Shown here piece after piece: positions 17,061-25,288 of a stretch of DNA of 64,000 nt. Within the stretch, counting starts at the first letter, position 1. Every line of letters begins with the position of its first letter. Both the position numbers and the translations under genes were made by a program. The notes under the pieces are model-generated. The model did not search any database and was not told the origin of the DNA. It worked only from the letters and a program-made list of their open reading frames with translations. The stretch lies in contig NZ_JBFAPP010000010.1 of the NCBI RefSeq assembly GCF_040676775.1, positions 186,001-250,000 on the forward strand, read 5' to 3'. Origin of the DNA: Micromonospora_G sp040676775 (GTDB taxonomy: Bacteria; Actinomycetota; Actinomycetes; Mycobacteriales; Micromonosporaceae).

Positions 17061-18749
17061 TTACTCGTAGACCAATCCGATGCCCGGGATGCACTTGGGC
17101 CTGGTGGGGACCAAAAGGAGCTCGTCGATCCTCATCGGAATGTGCAGCGGTCCGCCCTGGATCTGCACCCCGGCGTAATACTGGGCGAAGGTCGGATAGA
17201 AGATGTCACACGGGTCCTTCGGAATGTAGTTGACCGGGATCCAGGTTGAACCCCCGTCACCACCCCCGCCGGGCGAGCCCTGGTCGGAACCGCCCGGAAC
17301 CGGGTTGCCACCGGTCGGTGACCGCCAGTTCGGGTTGAACCAGAGGTCGTGCTGGATCACGATGCCGGTCGGGGTGATGAATCGGCAGACGCTGTCGATC
17401 TCGGTTTCCTCGCACACGTCCGTCGGGTTGGTGGCCGCGTACTGAAGGGCCGCGTTGGCCTCCTCCTCCGACGTGGCCAACGGCTGCGCGTTGACGGTCA
17501 CCTTGTCGAAGTTCGGCCCGCTCGGGAAGAGTGACGGGAATTTCCCGGCCATGAAGGTCGCGAGCGCCCTGCCGATGGCCACCGAGCCGAGCTCGTTCGG
17601 GTGGAAGCTTTCCTGGAACGACTTGAAAAATTGTCCCTGGAAGAAGATGTCGTTGCGGTAGACAAGACCATGGACGTACGAGTTGGGCTGACCGAGTTCG
17701 TGTCCGGCGATCACGCTGGTCCCGTTCGGCCCGGCGGTGTTCGGATCGAAGACGTGGACCTTCGTTCCCGGGTACCTGGATTCGAACAGTGCCACCCCGT
17801 CCCGGATGGCCTGGTTCACCTTGACCGCGAAGGGATACATCAGGTCCATGCTCCGGCCGGTGACCTCCCGGATGCCGGTGTTGCCCGACTGCTTGACCGC
17901 CAGCGGGTAGAGCGCCACCACGATCTCGGCTACCGGATGGGTTTCCCGGACACTGAACAACCCGTCCGCGACCTTGTCCTTGAGGCCGTCGATCCGTGGC
18001 TGCAGTCGGCCCATCTCGGCTGCCACCGCCTGCTCCTGGTCCTGCTGCCATGCCTGCACCCGGAAGCCACCGGTTCTCGGGTTCATGTACGCCTCGACCG
18101 CCGTGCTGACCAGATCGGCGAAACCGGCGTCGTTTCCGCCGAGCCCGAAGTAGGCGATCTTGGCCATGGTCGGGACGTCCTGGGCCTGGGGCTGGTTACG
18201 GATGGCCGAGCAGGTTCGGCATTCCTTCTGCTGCTCGTCAAGGTGATTGATCCACGCCCCGGACGAGGCGTTGAAGAAGAGACGGTCGCGGGTGACAACC
18301 GACTGCATCGTCTCCGAGGTGAGATTCATGCTCCGGGACGGATGCCGGCCCATCTCCAGAGCCGCCCAGGCCACGGAGAACGGGGCGAGTCCGGACTGGT
18401 GCCGGAAGTCCTCCGTACCGTCGGCCTTCGTCACGTACCTGTGGTTGTGGCTCGCGCCCTCACCGCTGGTGTAGCTGTCGCCGTAGACGACAGCGTCGTA
18501 CGGCTCCGGTCCGAGGCTGATGCAGGTCGGCGGACACTGCGGCAGGGTCGGTGGCCGCGGGACCCCCGGGTTCGGCGGCAACGGAGCGCCGGGCGGCAGT
18601 GGCGAGAGCGACGGAAACGGCGGCCGAGGCGGCAGCGGTATCGGATCGGCGCTGACCATGGCTGCCGGCAGGAGCAGCCCCAGGGTGGCGAACAACGCCG
18701 TCAGGACCACGCGGGTCCGGGTACGTCTGGTGACACGAAAGGGCAACAT
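17061..18749 (-). CDS. Secreted SGNH/GDSL hydrolase
   Basis: A 562-aa exported esterase. The start MLPFRVTRRTRTRVVLTALF leads into a signal peptide ending near VSADP, then a 40-residue proline-rich linker. The catalytic Ser lies in VVYGDSYTSGEGA (block I), the oxyanion Asn in YFGLGGNDAGFADL (block III), and the Asp-x-x-His equivalent in ESFHPNELGSVAIGRAL (block V). The last 120 residues, including a Gly/Ser-rich stretch, form an extra C-terminal module I do not recognise. An ATG at 18800 would add 17 residues before the basic region. Downstream of, and co-oriented with, the LAL regulator gene. Confidence 0.9.
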   Translation of the reverse strand: MLPFRVTRRTRTRVVLTALFATLGLLLPAAMVSADPIPLPPRPPFPSLSPLPPGAPLPPNPGVPRPPTLPQCPPTCISLGPEPYDAVVYGDSYTSGEGASHNHRYVTKADGTEDFRHQSGLAPFSVAWAALEMGRHPSRSMNLTSETMQSVVTRDRLFFNASSGAWINHLDEQQKECRTCSAIRNQPQAQDVPTMAKIAYFGLGGNDAGFADLVSTAVEAYMNPRTGGFRVQAWQQDQEQAVAAEMGRLQPRIDGLKDKVADGLFSVRETHPVAEIVVALYPLAVKQSGNTGIREVTGRSMDLMYPFAVKVNQAIRDGVALFESRYPGTKVHVFDPNTAGPNGTSVIAGHELGQPNSYVHGLVYRNDIFFQGQFFKSFQESFHPNELGSVAIGRALATFMAGKFPSLFPSGPNFDKVTVNAQPLATSEEEANAALQYAATNPTDVCEETEIDSVCRFITPTGIVIQHDLWFNPNWRSPTGGNPVPGGSDQGSPGGGGDGGSTWIPVNYIPKDPCDIFYPTFAQYYAGVQIQGGPLHIPMRIDELLLVPTRPKCIPGIGLVYE

Positions 18750-18873
18750 GTGCACATCCCTCGATGATCGTGTGGCTTGCCGCAGCAGCATGCTCCACAT
18801 CGACCATCGCTAGCATCGGGCGGTTCCCTACCCCACCCCCTACATCAACTCGACGTCCACGCCGTCGGCCCGC

Positions 18874-21744
18874 TCAGTCGTCCCGGGCCTGCGCGTCCGC
18901 GGTCAGGTGCTGGGTGAGCGTGACGCGCGACTGGACGCCGAGCTTCGCGAAGGTACGGGAAAGGTGAGCCTCCACCGTCTTGGGGCTCAGGTGCAGCCGC
19001 TCTGCGATCTGCTGATTCGTCAAACCGCTCACCGCGAGGTCGGCGATCTGCCGTTCCCGGCTGGTGAGCGCGGAAACGGGATTGGCCGGTTGCCGCTGCC
19101 CCCGGGGCGCTCGGGCGGCCAGTCGACGTTCGTCGCGTGCCAGCGCGGCGGAGAGCCAGGCCGCCCCGGCGGCGACGTACAGGGATTTGGCCCGGCCTAT
19201 CTCGGTGCGGACCTGCGCGACCGCGCCCTGGGCGGCATACAGTTCGGCGGCGAGTTGCCGTGTGAGCCCCTCCTCGACCGGCGCACCGGCGGCTGCGAAA
19301 TGGGCGGCGGCCTGTTCCGCGTGGGCGACTGCTTCCCTCGACCGTCCGGAAAGCATGAGCACCTTCGCCTGCGCCCGATGCGCAAAACCCAACTGATGCG
19401 GCAGACCCGACGTCATCGCCCGGGAAAGGGCGTGTTCGGCCAGCGGACCGGCTTCGGACCAGGCCCCGGCGGTGGCCGTGGCGGTGGCGGTGGTTGCGGC
19501 GGTGGTGGTTGCAGCGGTGGCCATCGCCTGGACAGCCAGACAGTACGTCCTGGTCAGCTCGTCGGCCGGGTCCTCTCCGGCCAGGGCGGCGAGAGCGCGT
19601 CTCGGTTGCCCGGCCTCGGCGTACACCAGTGCACGGTCGAGCTGTCCCAGCCCGGACCACCAGCCCGACCGGGGTCGGGTGCCGGAGATCCGTTCGGCCA
19701 GTTCCAGGGCGGCCCGTGGCCCGTCCCGCCACAGCAGCGGACGCAGCAACAGGATGCTTGACATGGCCAGGGTCTCCCGACTGTGGATCAGCCGGGACGC
19801 CTCGCGGGCCTCCTCGGCGGCGGTCACCGCCTCGACCAGCCGGCCCTGCCGCTCGTTCAACGCGGACACGACGATGAGCAGGTACGGCACGCTGTGGCTC
19901 CGCCCGGCACGAGACGCGATGTCCAGCCCGCGGCGCAGGTGTCGCGACGCGTCGTCGTACCGTCGCAGGTGCATTTCGACCCAGGCCAGCGGTGCGATCA
20001 GCTCAAGGTGCGGCGCGAGCGCCTCGTCGGTCATCGCGTCCGCCAGCCACGCCGCCCGGTCGGTCTCACCCCGGCTCTCCACCACGTCGCCGTCACGCAG
20101 ACTGGCCAGCGCGTTGATGGCCCGGGCGGCCGACTCCAGCGCCTCGTCGTCAGTGTCCCTCAGGGAGCGCAGCGCGACGGCGGCCGCGACCCGAGCCCTT
20201 CCCGGCTCCCGACCCATCAGCTCGACCGCGGCCAGCCCGACCTGGGTCAGGCTGGTCGACCGGTCGCGCGCGTACGGCCGGGTCAGCTCGGTGGTGACAA
20301 GGGCTTTCGCCTCGTCGAAGTCGCCGAGCAGGCGGTAGATCATCGAGGAGAAGCCCACCGCCGCGATCCGCAGCGGTCCCGGTGCCCGCATCACCTCCTG
20401 CAGAATTTGCCGGCTGGCCGTCAGATCGCCGGTCACCCCCAGTGCGCGGCCCAGTGCCCATTGCAGTTGGATCCGCCACTCGGCCCGGCCCTGGTCATCC
20501 GGTAGCAACCGGATCGCGGTCCGTAGCAGCCGGGCGGCGGTGGACGGCGCGGCGTCCACCGCCGCCGCGGCCGCCGCCTCCAGCGTCCGTACCGCCTGCA
20601 CGTCGCCGTGTTGCGCCGATCGTGCGGTGTGGTGGGCCAACAGTTGCAACGGGCCGCCCTTGCTGCGCAGGTACTCCGCCGCCCGGTCGTGCGCGCGCGA
20701 CCGCCAGGCCGCGCCGGCCATCCAGTACGCCGCCGCCCGCACCAGGGGGTGGCGGAACCGGAAAGCGGCGTCGGCCTCGACCACCAGGCCCACACCGACC
20801 AGATGGTCGATAGCGTGATCGAAGGCGGACTCGGGTAGTCCGGTGATGGACGCGACGAGGTTCAACGAGATCGGCTCGCCGGCCACCGCCGCCGCGCAGG
20901 CCACCTGCCGGACATCCGGCGTCAGGGCGGTCAGTTCGGTGCTGACCGCGTCCAGCAGTGCCCGCTCGGGTGCGCCGGTCGCCACATCCCCGGCTTCCGC
21001 GAGGGCGGTGAGCGTCGCCACGCTGGCGTCGGCGAGCACCTGGAGGTAGAGCGGGTTTCCGTGGGTCGTGCGGTACAGCAGTCGTCGTCGGCCACGGTCG
21101 GCCTCCGGCAACAGCGCCGCCACGTCGGTCTCACCCAGCGGCGTGAGACTGATGTGAACGGTCGCGTCGCCGAGTTGAGCGACGGCCCGGGCGATGCCCG
21201 CCGGCACCTGCGCCGCACGGTACGCGGTGGCGAGCAGCAACGGCGCCCGTGGCGGCCGGCGTAACAGATACTCGGTCAGTTCCACGGACGACTGATCCGC
21301 CCAGTGCAGGTCGTCGAGCACGATGGCGACTGGGCCGGCCGCTCCCTGTTCCTCGATGAGCCGACGCGCGCGCTGGAAGAGCCGGTAGCGGTCGAGCCCC
21401 GCGCGCCGCGCCTCGGACGGCCCGGTGGCGTCCAGCAGTAACTCGGTCAGCGCACCCTGCTCGTCCCGGCTCGGATGTCCCGGTTGGGGTTCGAACGCGG
21501 CGACGTAGATGCCGAACGGTACGTCACGTTCGAACTCGGTCGCTTGACCGTGATAGACGGCGAAGCCACGGGCTCTGGCCAGATCGGCCAGTTCGGCGAG
21601 GAGACGGGTCTTTCCCATCCCCGGATCACCACGCACCGCCACGGCCCGTAGCTCTCCGTCCGCCGTGCTTGACACGGCGCTCGCGAGAAGGCTGAGCTCA
21701 GCGTCCCGACCGATCAACCTGCCGTGTGTCGCCCCGTCGGCCAT
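18874..21744 (-). CDS. Large LuxR-family (LAL) regulator with AAA ATPase domain
   Basis: A 956-aa MalT/LAL-type regulator. An ATPase module follows the start (Walker A GDPGMGKTR with Lys45; Walker B VAIVLDDLHWADQS), then a long TPR-like helical region. A C-terminal LuxR helix-turn-helix follows (ALTSRERQIADLAVSGLTNQQIAERLHLSPKTVEAHL). Start ATG at 21744 is preceded by AGGGCGGA. Around 19465-19525 the coding strand encodes an almost pure Ala/Thr tract from GCC/ACC repeats, probably a slippage-expanded linker. Such proteins control secondary metabolism or carbon-use genes; the SGNH hydrolase downstream is the nearest possible target. Confidence 0.93.
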   Translation of the reverse strand: MADGATHGRLIGRDAELSLLASAVSSTADGELRAVAVRGDPGMGKTRLLAELADLARARGFAVYHGQATEFERDVPFGIYVAAFEPQPGHPSRDEQGALTELLLDATGPSEARRAGLDRYRLFQRARRLIEEQGAAGPVAIVLDDLHWADQSSVELTEYLLRRPPRAPLLLATAYRAAQVPAGIARAVAQLGDATVHISLTPLGETDVAALLPEADRGRRRLLYRTTHGNPLYLQVLADASVATLTALAEAGDVATGAPERALLDAVSTELTALTPDVRQVACAAAVAGEPISLNLVASITGLPESAFDHAIDHLVGVGLVVEADAAFRFRHPLVRAAAYWMAGAAWRSRAHDRAAEYLRSKGGPLQLLAHHTARSAQHGDVQAVRTLEAAAAAAVDAAPSTAARLLRTAIRLLPDDQGRAEWRIQLQWALGRALGVTGDLTASRQILQEVMRAPGPLRIAAVGFSSMIYRLLGDFDEAKALVTTELTRPYARDRSTSLTQVGLAAVELMGREPGRARVAAAVALRSLRDTDDEALESAARAINALASLRDGDVVESRGETDRAAWLADAMTDEALAPHLELIAPLAWVEMHLRRYDDASRHLRRGLDIASRAGRSHSVPYLLIVVSALNERQGRLVEAVTAAEEAREASRLIHSRETLAMSSILLLRPLLWRDGPRAALELAERISGTRPRSGWWSGLGQLDRALVYAEAGQPRRALAALAGEDPADELTRTYCLAVQAMATAATTTAATTATATATAGAWSEAGPLAEHALSRAMTSGLPHQLGFAHRAQAKVLMLSGRSREAVAHAEQAAAHFAAAGAPVEEGLTRQLAAELYAAQGAVAQVRTEIGRAKSLYVAAGAAWLSAALARDERRLAARAPRGQRQPANPVSALTSRERQIADLAVSGLTNQQIAERLHLSPKTVEAHLSRTFAKLGVQSRVTLTQHLTADAQARDD

Positions 21745-21887
21745 TCCGCCCTGAACGTCCAGTCCGGTGAGTGAAGTAGCAGCGGCGCTCAGCCTAGCTG
21801 GCCGAGCGCGGACGGGACTAGGCGAGGAGGGAGTGTGACGTGATGGCGTCGCGGACCGGGCGCCCGGTTTGCTCCCGCGCCTGAGAG

Positions 21888-21946
21888 CACAACCGGAACG
21901 GCTCGTTGCCGGTCTTCCGATGCCGCGCCGCTGACCTGCTCGGACC
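21888..21946. repeat. 59-bp decayed copy of the attachment-flank sequence at 57207
   Basis: Shares CACAAC-GGAACGGCTCGTT, then GCCGG-CTTCCG and finally CTGACCTGCTC with 57207-57265, with scattered changes. In the 57-kb copy this segment is a perfect hairpin beside a tRNA-Val 3' fragment. Here the hairpin is broken and no tRNA sequence follows. Confidence 0.5.
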
Positions 21947-22474
21947 AGGATTTCCGAGACGACGAGCGCGGGTCCGGTCCACCGCACCATAATCCAAACG
22001 TCCAAATCTGAGACCATTTGGCGTTGCAGCCGTCGTGAGCGTACCTGCGCATGTGGGGACCACACCCTTCATACACGACCTCACGCTGTTTGGCGCCGAG
22101 CCAGCCGTAACGCCGCATGCCGATGTCGGCGGCGTTGCGTTAAGTACCGTATTCGCTAGTCTCGCTAGCGCTCGACAGGCCCTGGTCACTCGCACGAATC
22201 GCAGCGACAAGGTCGCCGTGGAGGATGGTTATCCGCCGGTCGAGTTGGCCGCTCGCGATGTTCCAGATGCCCACCGTACCGCCGACTCCGGGGCACCTTC
22301 CGTTCATGGACCGAAGGAGCGGGACAAGCCACTAAAGGGCAGGTCAGGCAGCCTCTCCCCCTTGTCGTATTCAGACAAGCAGCGAGCCCGAGGCTCAGGA
22401 TCGAAGGCCGATGCTGGACGTCTATGGATGTCCAGGTTTCGCCGTGACGGGTCCTACGGATGGCATGGTCGTGA

Positions 22475-22651
22475 CACCACGGCGATGCCACAACGGAACG
22501 AAATCCTGTACGCCTGGATCTCAACCTCTACCGACACCAGGCAATCCGCGCCGACCAGTTGGAGCTGTTATGTCAGGAGTCGTTTGTCCTGCCCTCGGAA
22601 CAAATCTCGGCGGACGTTCGCCACCTGTTGCGAACCTCGGCACCGGAGTGA
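22475..22651 (+). pseudogene. Unidentified gene fragment (C-terminal 58 codons)
   Basis: An open stretch ending in TGA at 22649-22651 encodes LDLNLYRHQAIRADQLELLC followed by an acidic helical tail ending in SAPE. The composition looks like real protein, but there is a stop at 22472-22474 and no start codon between, so only the end of a gene seems to survive. Family not recognised. Confidence 0.25.
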
Positions 22652-22778
22652 GCTACGGACCGGCATCGAAGTCGGATTCCGCGTGAACTCCGAGGCCCAG
22701 GAGCAGTGACCATCGATCTATTGGCGTTACTTGTTGAAACCGAAATGTCGACCGCACGGCCACGTGGAGGACAAGCAC

Positions 22779-23219
22779 ATGCAACAACAGCAGCGTACCA
22801 ATTTCACCGCAATCGTTGGGCGAGTGGTCCTGGCTCTTGCGCTGGGGATACCACTGGCCGTCGCTCCAACCACGCCTGCGCTCGCTGCGGGGTGTTACGA
22901 CGGGTCGGTCTGGGCCGGTGGCACCGCCAGCGATGCGAACACCTTCGATCCATCGAGGACCGGTTACTACACCACTACCAGTCGCTGCAACGACATCAAC
23001 TTCCTTCCTGTCAGTACATCAGGCGACTCTGCCTATTGGGATGTGTTTATCCGGGTCTGCTGGGTGAACCTCGGTACGTGCAATAGCTGGAAGTCACCGG
23101 ATGCCGGTGAGTGGACCGTCATCGCTTCGAACGTCAAGGACGGCACCCGTTTCCGCGTGGAGACGGACTGGACAGAACCAATGTGGGGATCGAGGTGGAA
23201 CACAAAGATCGCTTTCTAG
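22779..23219 (+). CDS. Small secreted cysteine-containing protein, function unknown
   Basis: 146 aa. The ATG at 22779 follows a perfect GGAGG. A basic Gln-rich start and hydrophobic helix (VVLALALGIPLAVAP) end at the cleavage site ALAA before GCYDG. The roughly 100-residue mature part has four Cys (CYDG, RCND, VCWVNLGTC) suited to two disulfides, and many Trp and Tyr. No enzyme motif is visible. The next gene, 97 bp downstream on the same strand, also encodes a secreted protein. It could be a secreted effector or a structural or carbohydrate-binding protein. Confidence 0.8.
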   Translation: MQQQQRTNFTAIVGRVVLALALGIPLAVAPTTPALAAGCYDGSVWAGGTASDANTFDPSRTGYYTTTSRCNDINFLPVSTSGDSAYWDVFIRVCWVNLGTCNSWKSPDAGEWTVIASNVKDGTRFRVETDWTEPMWGSRWNTKIAF

Positions 23220-23316
23220 CCGATGCCTCACGGCGCGGCAACAACCAATAACCATCCGGCATCAATGGCCGACTAAACACCCCGAACCCTTACGGACGGA
23301 TGGAAGGCACTCTCTC

Positions 23317-24918
23317 TTGAACTGGAATATGTTCCGACGTATCACTACCGGCGTGCTCGCCGCCGCGCTGACCGCCGCGGCCCTCGGCACCGTCGCGGTC
23401 GCTCCCGCCTCGGCGAGGCCGCCGACACCCTTGTTCGAGCCCGCGATCGAACCGTACGCCGTCTACGACGGACAGGACACGTGTGACCCAACGGCCAAGC
23501 CCGGCGTCGTCACGTTCAAGAACATGCTCGTCGACACCTACGGAAGCGAGACCTGGGGAATCGGTCGCGACTGCAGCGACGGTGGCACCAGTGAGCACAA
23601 GGAAGGTAGAGCGCTGGACTACGGCTTCGACTACAACAACCCGGCTGATCGAGCCGAAGCCACCGACCTGCTCAACTGGCTGCTCGCCACGGACCAGTAC
23701 GGCAACAGGCACGCCATGGCCCGCCGGCTCGGACTGATGTACATCATTTGGAACCGGCAGCAGTGGAAATCGTACGAGGCATCCTCAGGATGGCAGGGAT
23801 ACAGCTGCGACGGCAGCGCGAACGACTGCCACACCAACCACATCCACTTCAGCTTCAGTTGGCCCGGAGCACGCCAGCAAACGACTTGGTGGACCGACGA
23901 CTCCTCCCCCGACAGCCCAATTCTGGTTCGCGACATGGGCTCGGCAACGACCGTCCTCCACCGCTGGGGTTCCACCGGAGCGTCCTTCACCGGCCGCTCC
24001 ACCGCTACGTACTCCCCCCTCGACCTGGCCAACGTCAACGGCCGAGTCGCGGCCGGTGACTTCAACGGCGACGGCAAGGACGACACCCTCATGGCCCACC
24101 AGAACAGCGACGGCGCGTTCTCGTTCAAGGTCCTCCCTCACGGGACTGTCGCTCCTACCAACTGGCACACCACGCCCGGCCCGTTCGACCTCGAGCCATC
24201 GGTAGGGAACCGGCTCATCGTCGGAGATTTCATCGGGACAGGCGAGGACGGGGGCGCGTCGGAACCCATCCTGGTTCGTGATGTCGGCTCATCCACGATC
24301 GTGCTCTACCGCTGGGGGTCCACCGGCTCGTCCTTCACCGGCCCCAGCACGGCGACGTACTACAACTTCGACCTGGCCAAAGTCGGGGACCGAGTCGCCG
24401 CCGGTGACGTCAACGGCGATGGCAAGGACGACACCGTCATGGCCTACCAGAACACCAACGGCACGTTCACCTACAAGGTCTTCCTCAACGGGACCATCGC
24501 ACCTGTCGACTGGTACACGACCCCCGGCCCGTTCGACCTCGACCCGTCCGTGGGAGGCCGGCTCGTCGTCGGAGATTTCAACGGCGACGGCAAGGCTGAG
24601 CCCATCCTGGTTCGTGATATCGGATCGTCCACGATCGTGCTCTACCGCTGGTTCTCCAGCGGCTCGTCCTTCACCGGGCCCAGCACTGCCACGTACTACT
24701 CCCTCGACCTGGCGAACGTCGGTGAGCGAGTCGCGGCCGGTGACGTCAACCGCGACGGCTTCGACGACACCGTCATGGCCTACCAGAACAGCGACGGCAC
24801 CCTCACGTACAAGGTCTTCCTCAACGGCACCATCGCGCCTGCCAACTGGTACACCTCCGGCCCGTTCAGCCTCGATCCCTCCGTAGGAGGCCGACTCGTC
24901 CTTGGGTCCTGGTTATGA
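23317..24918 (+). CDS. Secreted M15-like (ARB_07466-type) domain protein with FG-GAP repeats
   Basis: 533 aa. The TTG at 23317 has GGAAGG nine bases upstream; an in-frame ATG at 23329 is too far from it. A signal peptide ends near PASA. Residues 40-190 resemble the peptidase M15/DUF-type ARB_07466 C-terminal domain, with metal-ligand-like SEHKEGRALDYG and a second His cluster HTNHIHFSFSW. Then come three tandem repeats of about 110 residues, each with a Ca-binding-type AAGDxNGDGKDDT FG-GAP/VCBS motif and the phrase PILVRD. The repeats are so alike (PSTATYYxxDLAxVG) that recent duplication or homogenisation is likely. A strong terminator follows. Confidence 0.88.
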   Translation: MNWNMFRRITTGVLAAALTAAALGTVAVAPASARPPTPLFEPAIEPYAVYDGQDTCDPTAKPGVVTFKNMLVDTYGSETWGIGRDCSDGGTSEHKEGRALDYGFDYNNPADRAEATDLLNWLLATDQYGNRHAMARRLGLMYIIWNRQQWKSYEASSGWQGYSCDGSANDCHTNHIHFSFSWPGARQQTTWWTDDSSPDSPILVRDMGSATTVLHRWGSTGASFTGRSTATYSPLDLANVNGRVAAGDFNGDGKDDTLMAHQNSDGAFSFKVLPHGTVAPTNWHTTPGPFDLEPSVGNRLIVGDFIGTGEDGGASEPILVRDVGSSTIVLYRWGSTGSSFTGPSTATYYNFDLAKVGDRVAAGDVNGDGKDDTVMAYQNTNGTFTYKVFLNGTIAPVDWYTTPGPFDLDPSVGGRLVVGDFNGDGKAEPILVRDIGSSTIVLYRWFSSGSSFTGPSTATYYSLDLANVGERVAAGDVNRDGFDDTVMAYQNSDGTLTYKVFLNGTIAPANWYTSGPFSLDPSVGGRLVLGSWL

Positions 24919-24934
24919 CATAACACCCCGGATG

Positions 24935-24964
24935 CGCAGGGCGACCCGAACGGGTCGCCCTGCG
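24935..24964 (+). terminator. Terminator after the M15/FG-GAP gene
   Basis: CGCAGGGCGACCCG (24935-24948) and CGGGTCGCCCTGCG (24951-24964) form a perfect 14-bp stem with AA between them, 17 bp after the stop. The remaining sequence up to 25288 holds no recognisable gene and should contain the promoter of the nSTAND gene. Confidence 0.9.
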
Positions 24965-25288
24965 GTCGCGCTGCCGCTAACCCTCGGCGACGGCGGCACG
25001 TTCCGTACGTCTGGACACCTCGCCTCCCATGCCAGGCTGGCACCGGTGACTCGCCGGTCCGGATGCACCGCCCGGGGCGAACGCCAGCCCTGGCGGCGGG
25101 AACCAGACACTAGACAAGCTCCGTACCTGTCCGCGTTCGCGAGCCTGAACAACATGGTCCGGAGCGGACCGTGCCAGGCGATCGGAAACGCCACCTCTGG
25201 TGCGCGTGGCGCTTCGGAAACCGGTGGCGGTAGTCGGTCGACACGGGTCACGACGGGGTAACCCCCACCGGAAAGGGCTTGGCTTCGC

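Larger units (their letters stand above)
21745..22778. other. 1-kb gene-poor region with repeat and gene debris
   Basis: No intact gene. It contains the repeat at 21888-21946 (a decayed relative of the sequence at 57207-57265) and a single GCTCCC nearby. A protein-like but start-less fragment lies at 22475-22651. The base composition is lower in GC than its surroundings between about 22000 and 22750, as expected of foreign debris. Confidence 0.5.

Noticed and set aside
22035..22709. 224-codon plus-strand open frame
   Set aside because: Composition changes along its length, no ribosome site, and part of it overlaps a more protein-like fragment in another frame.
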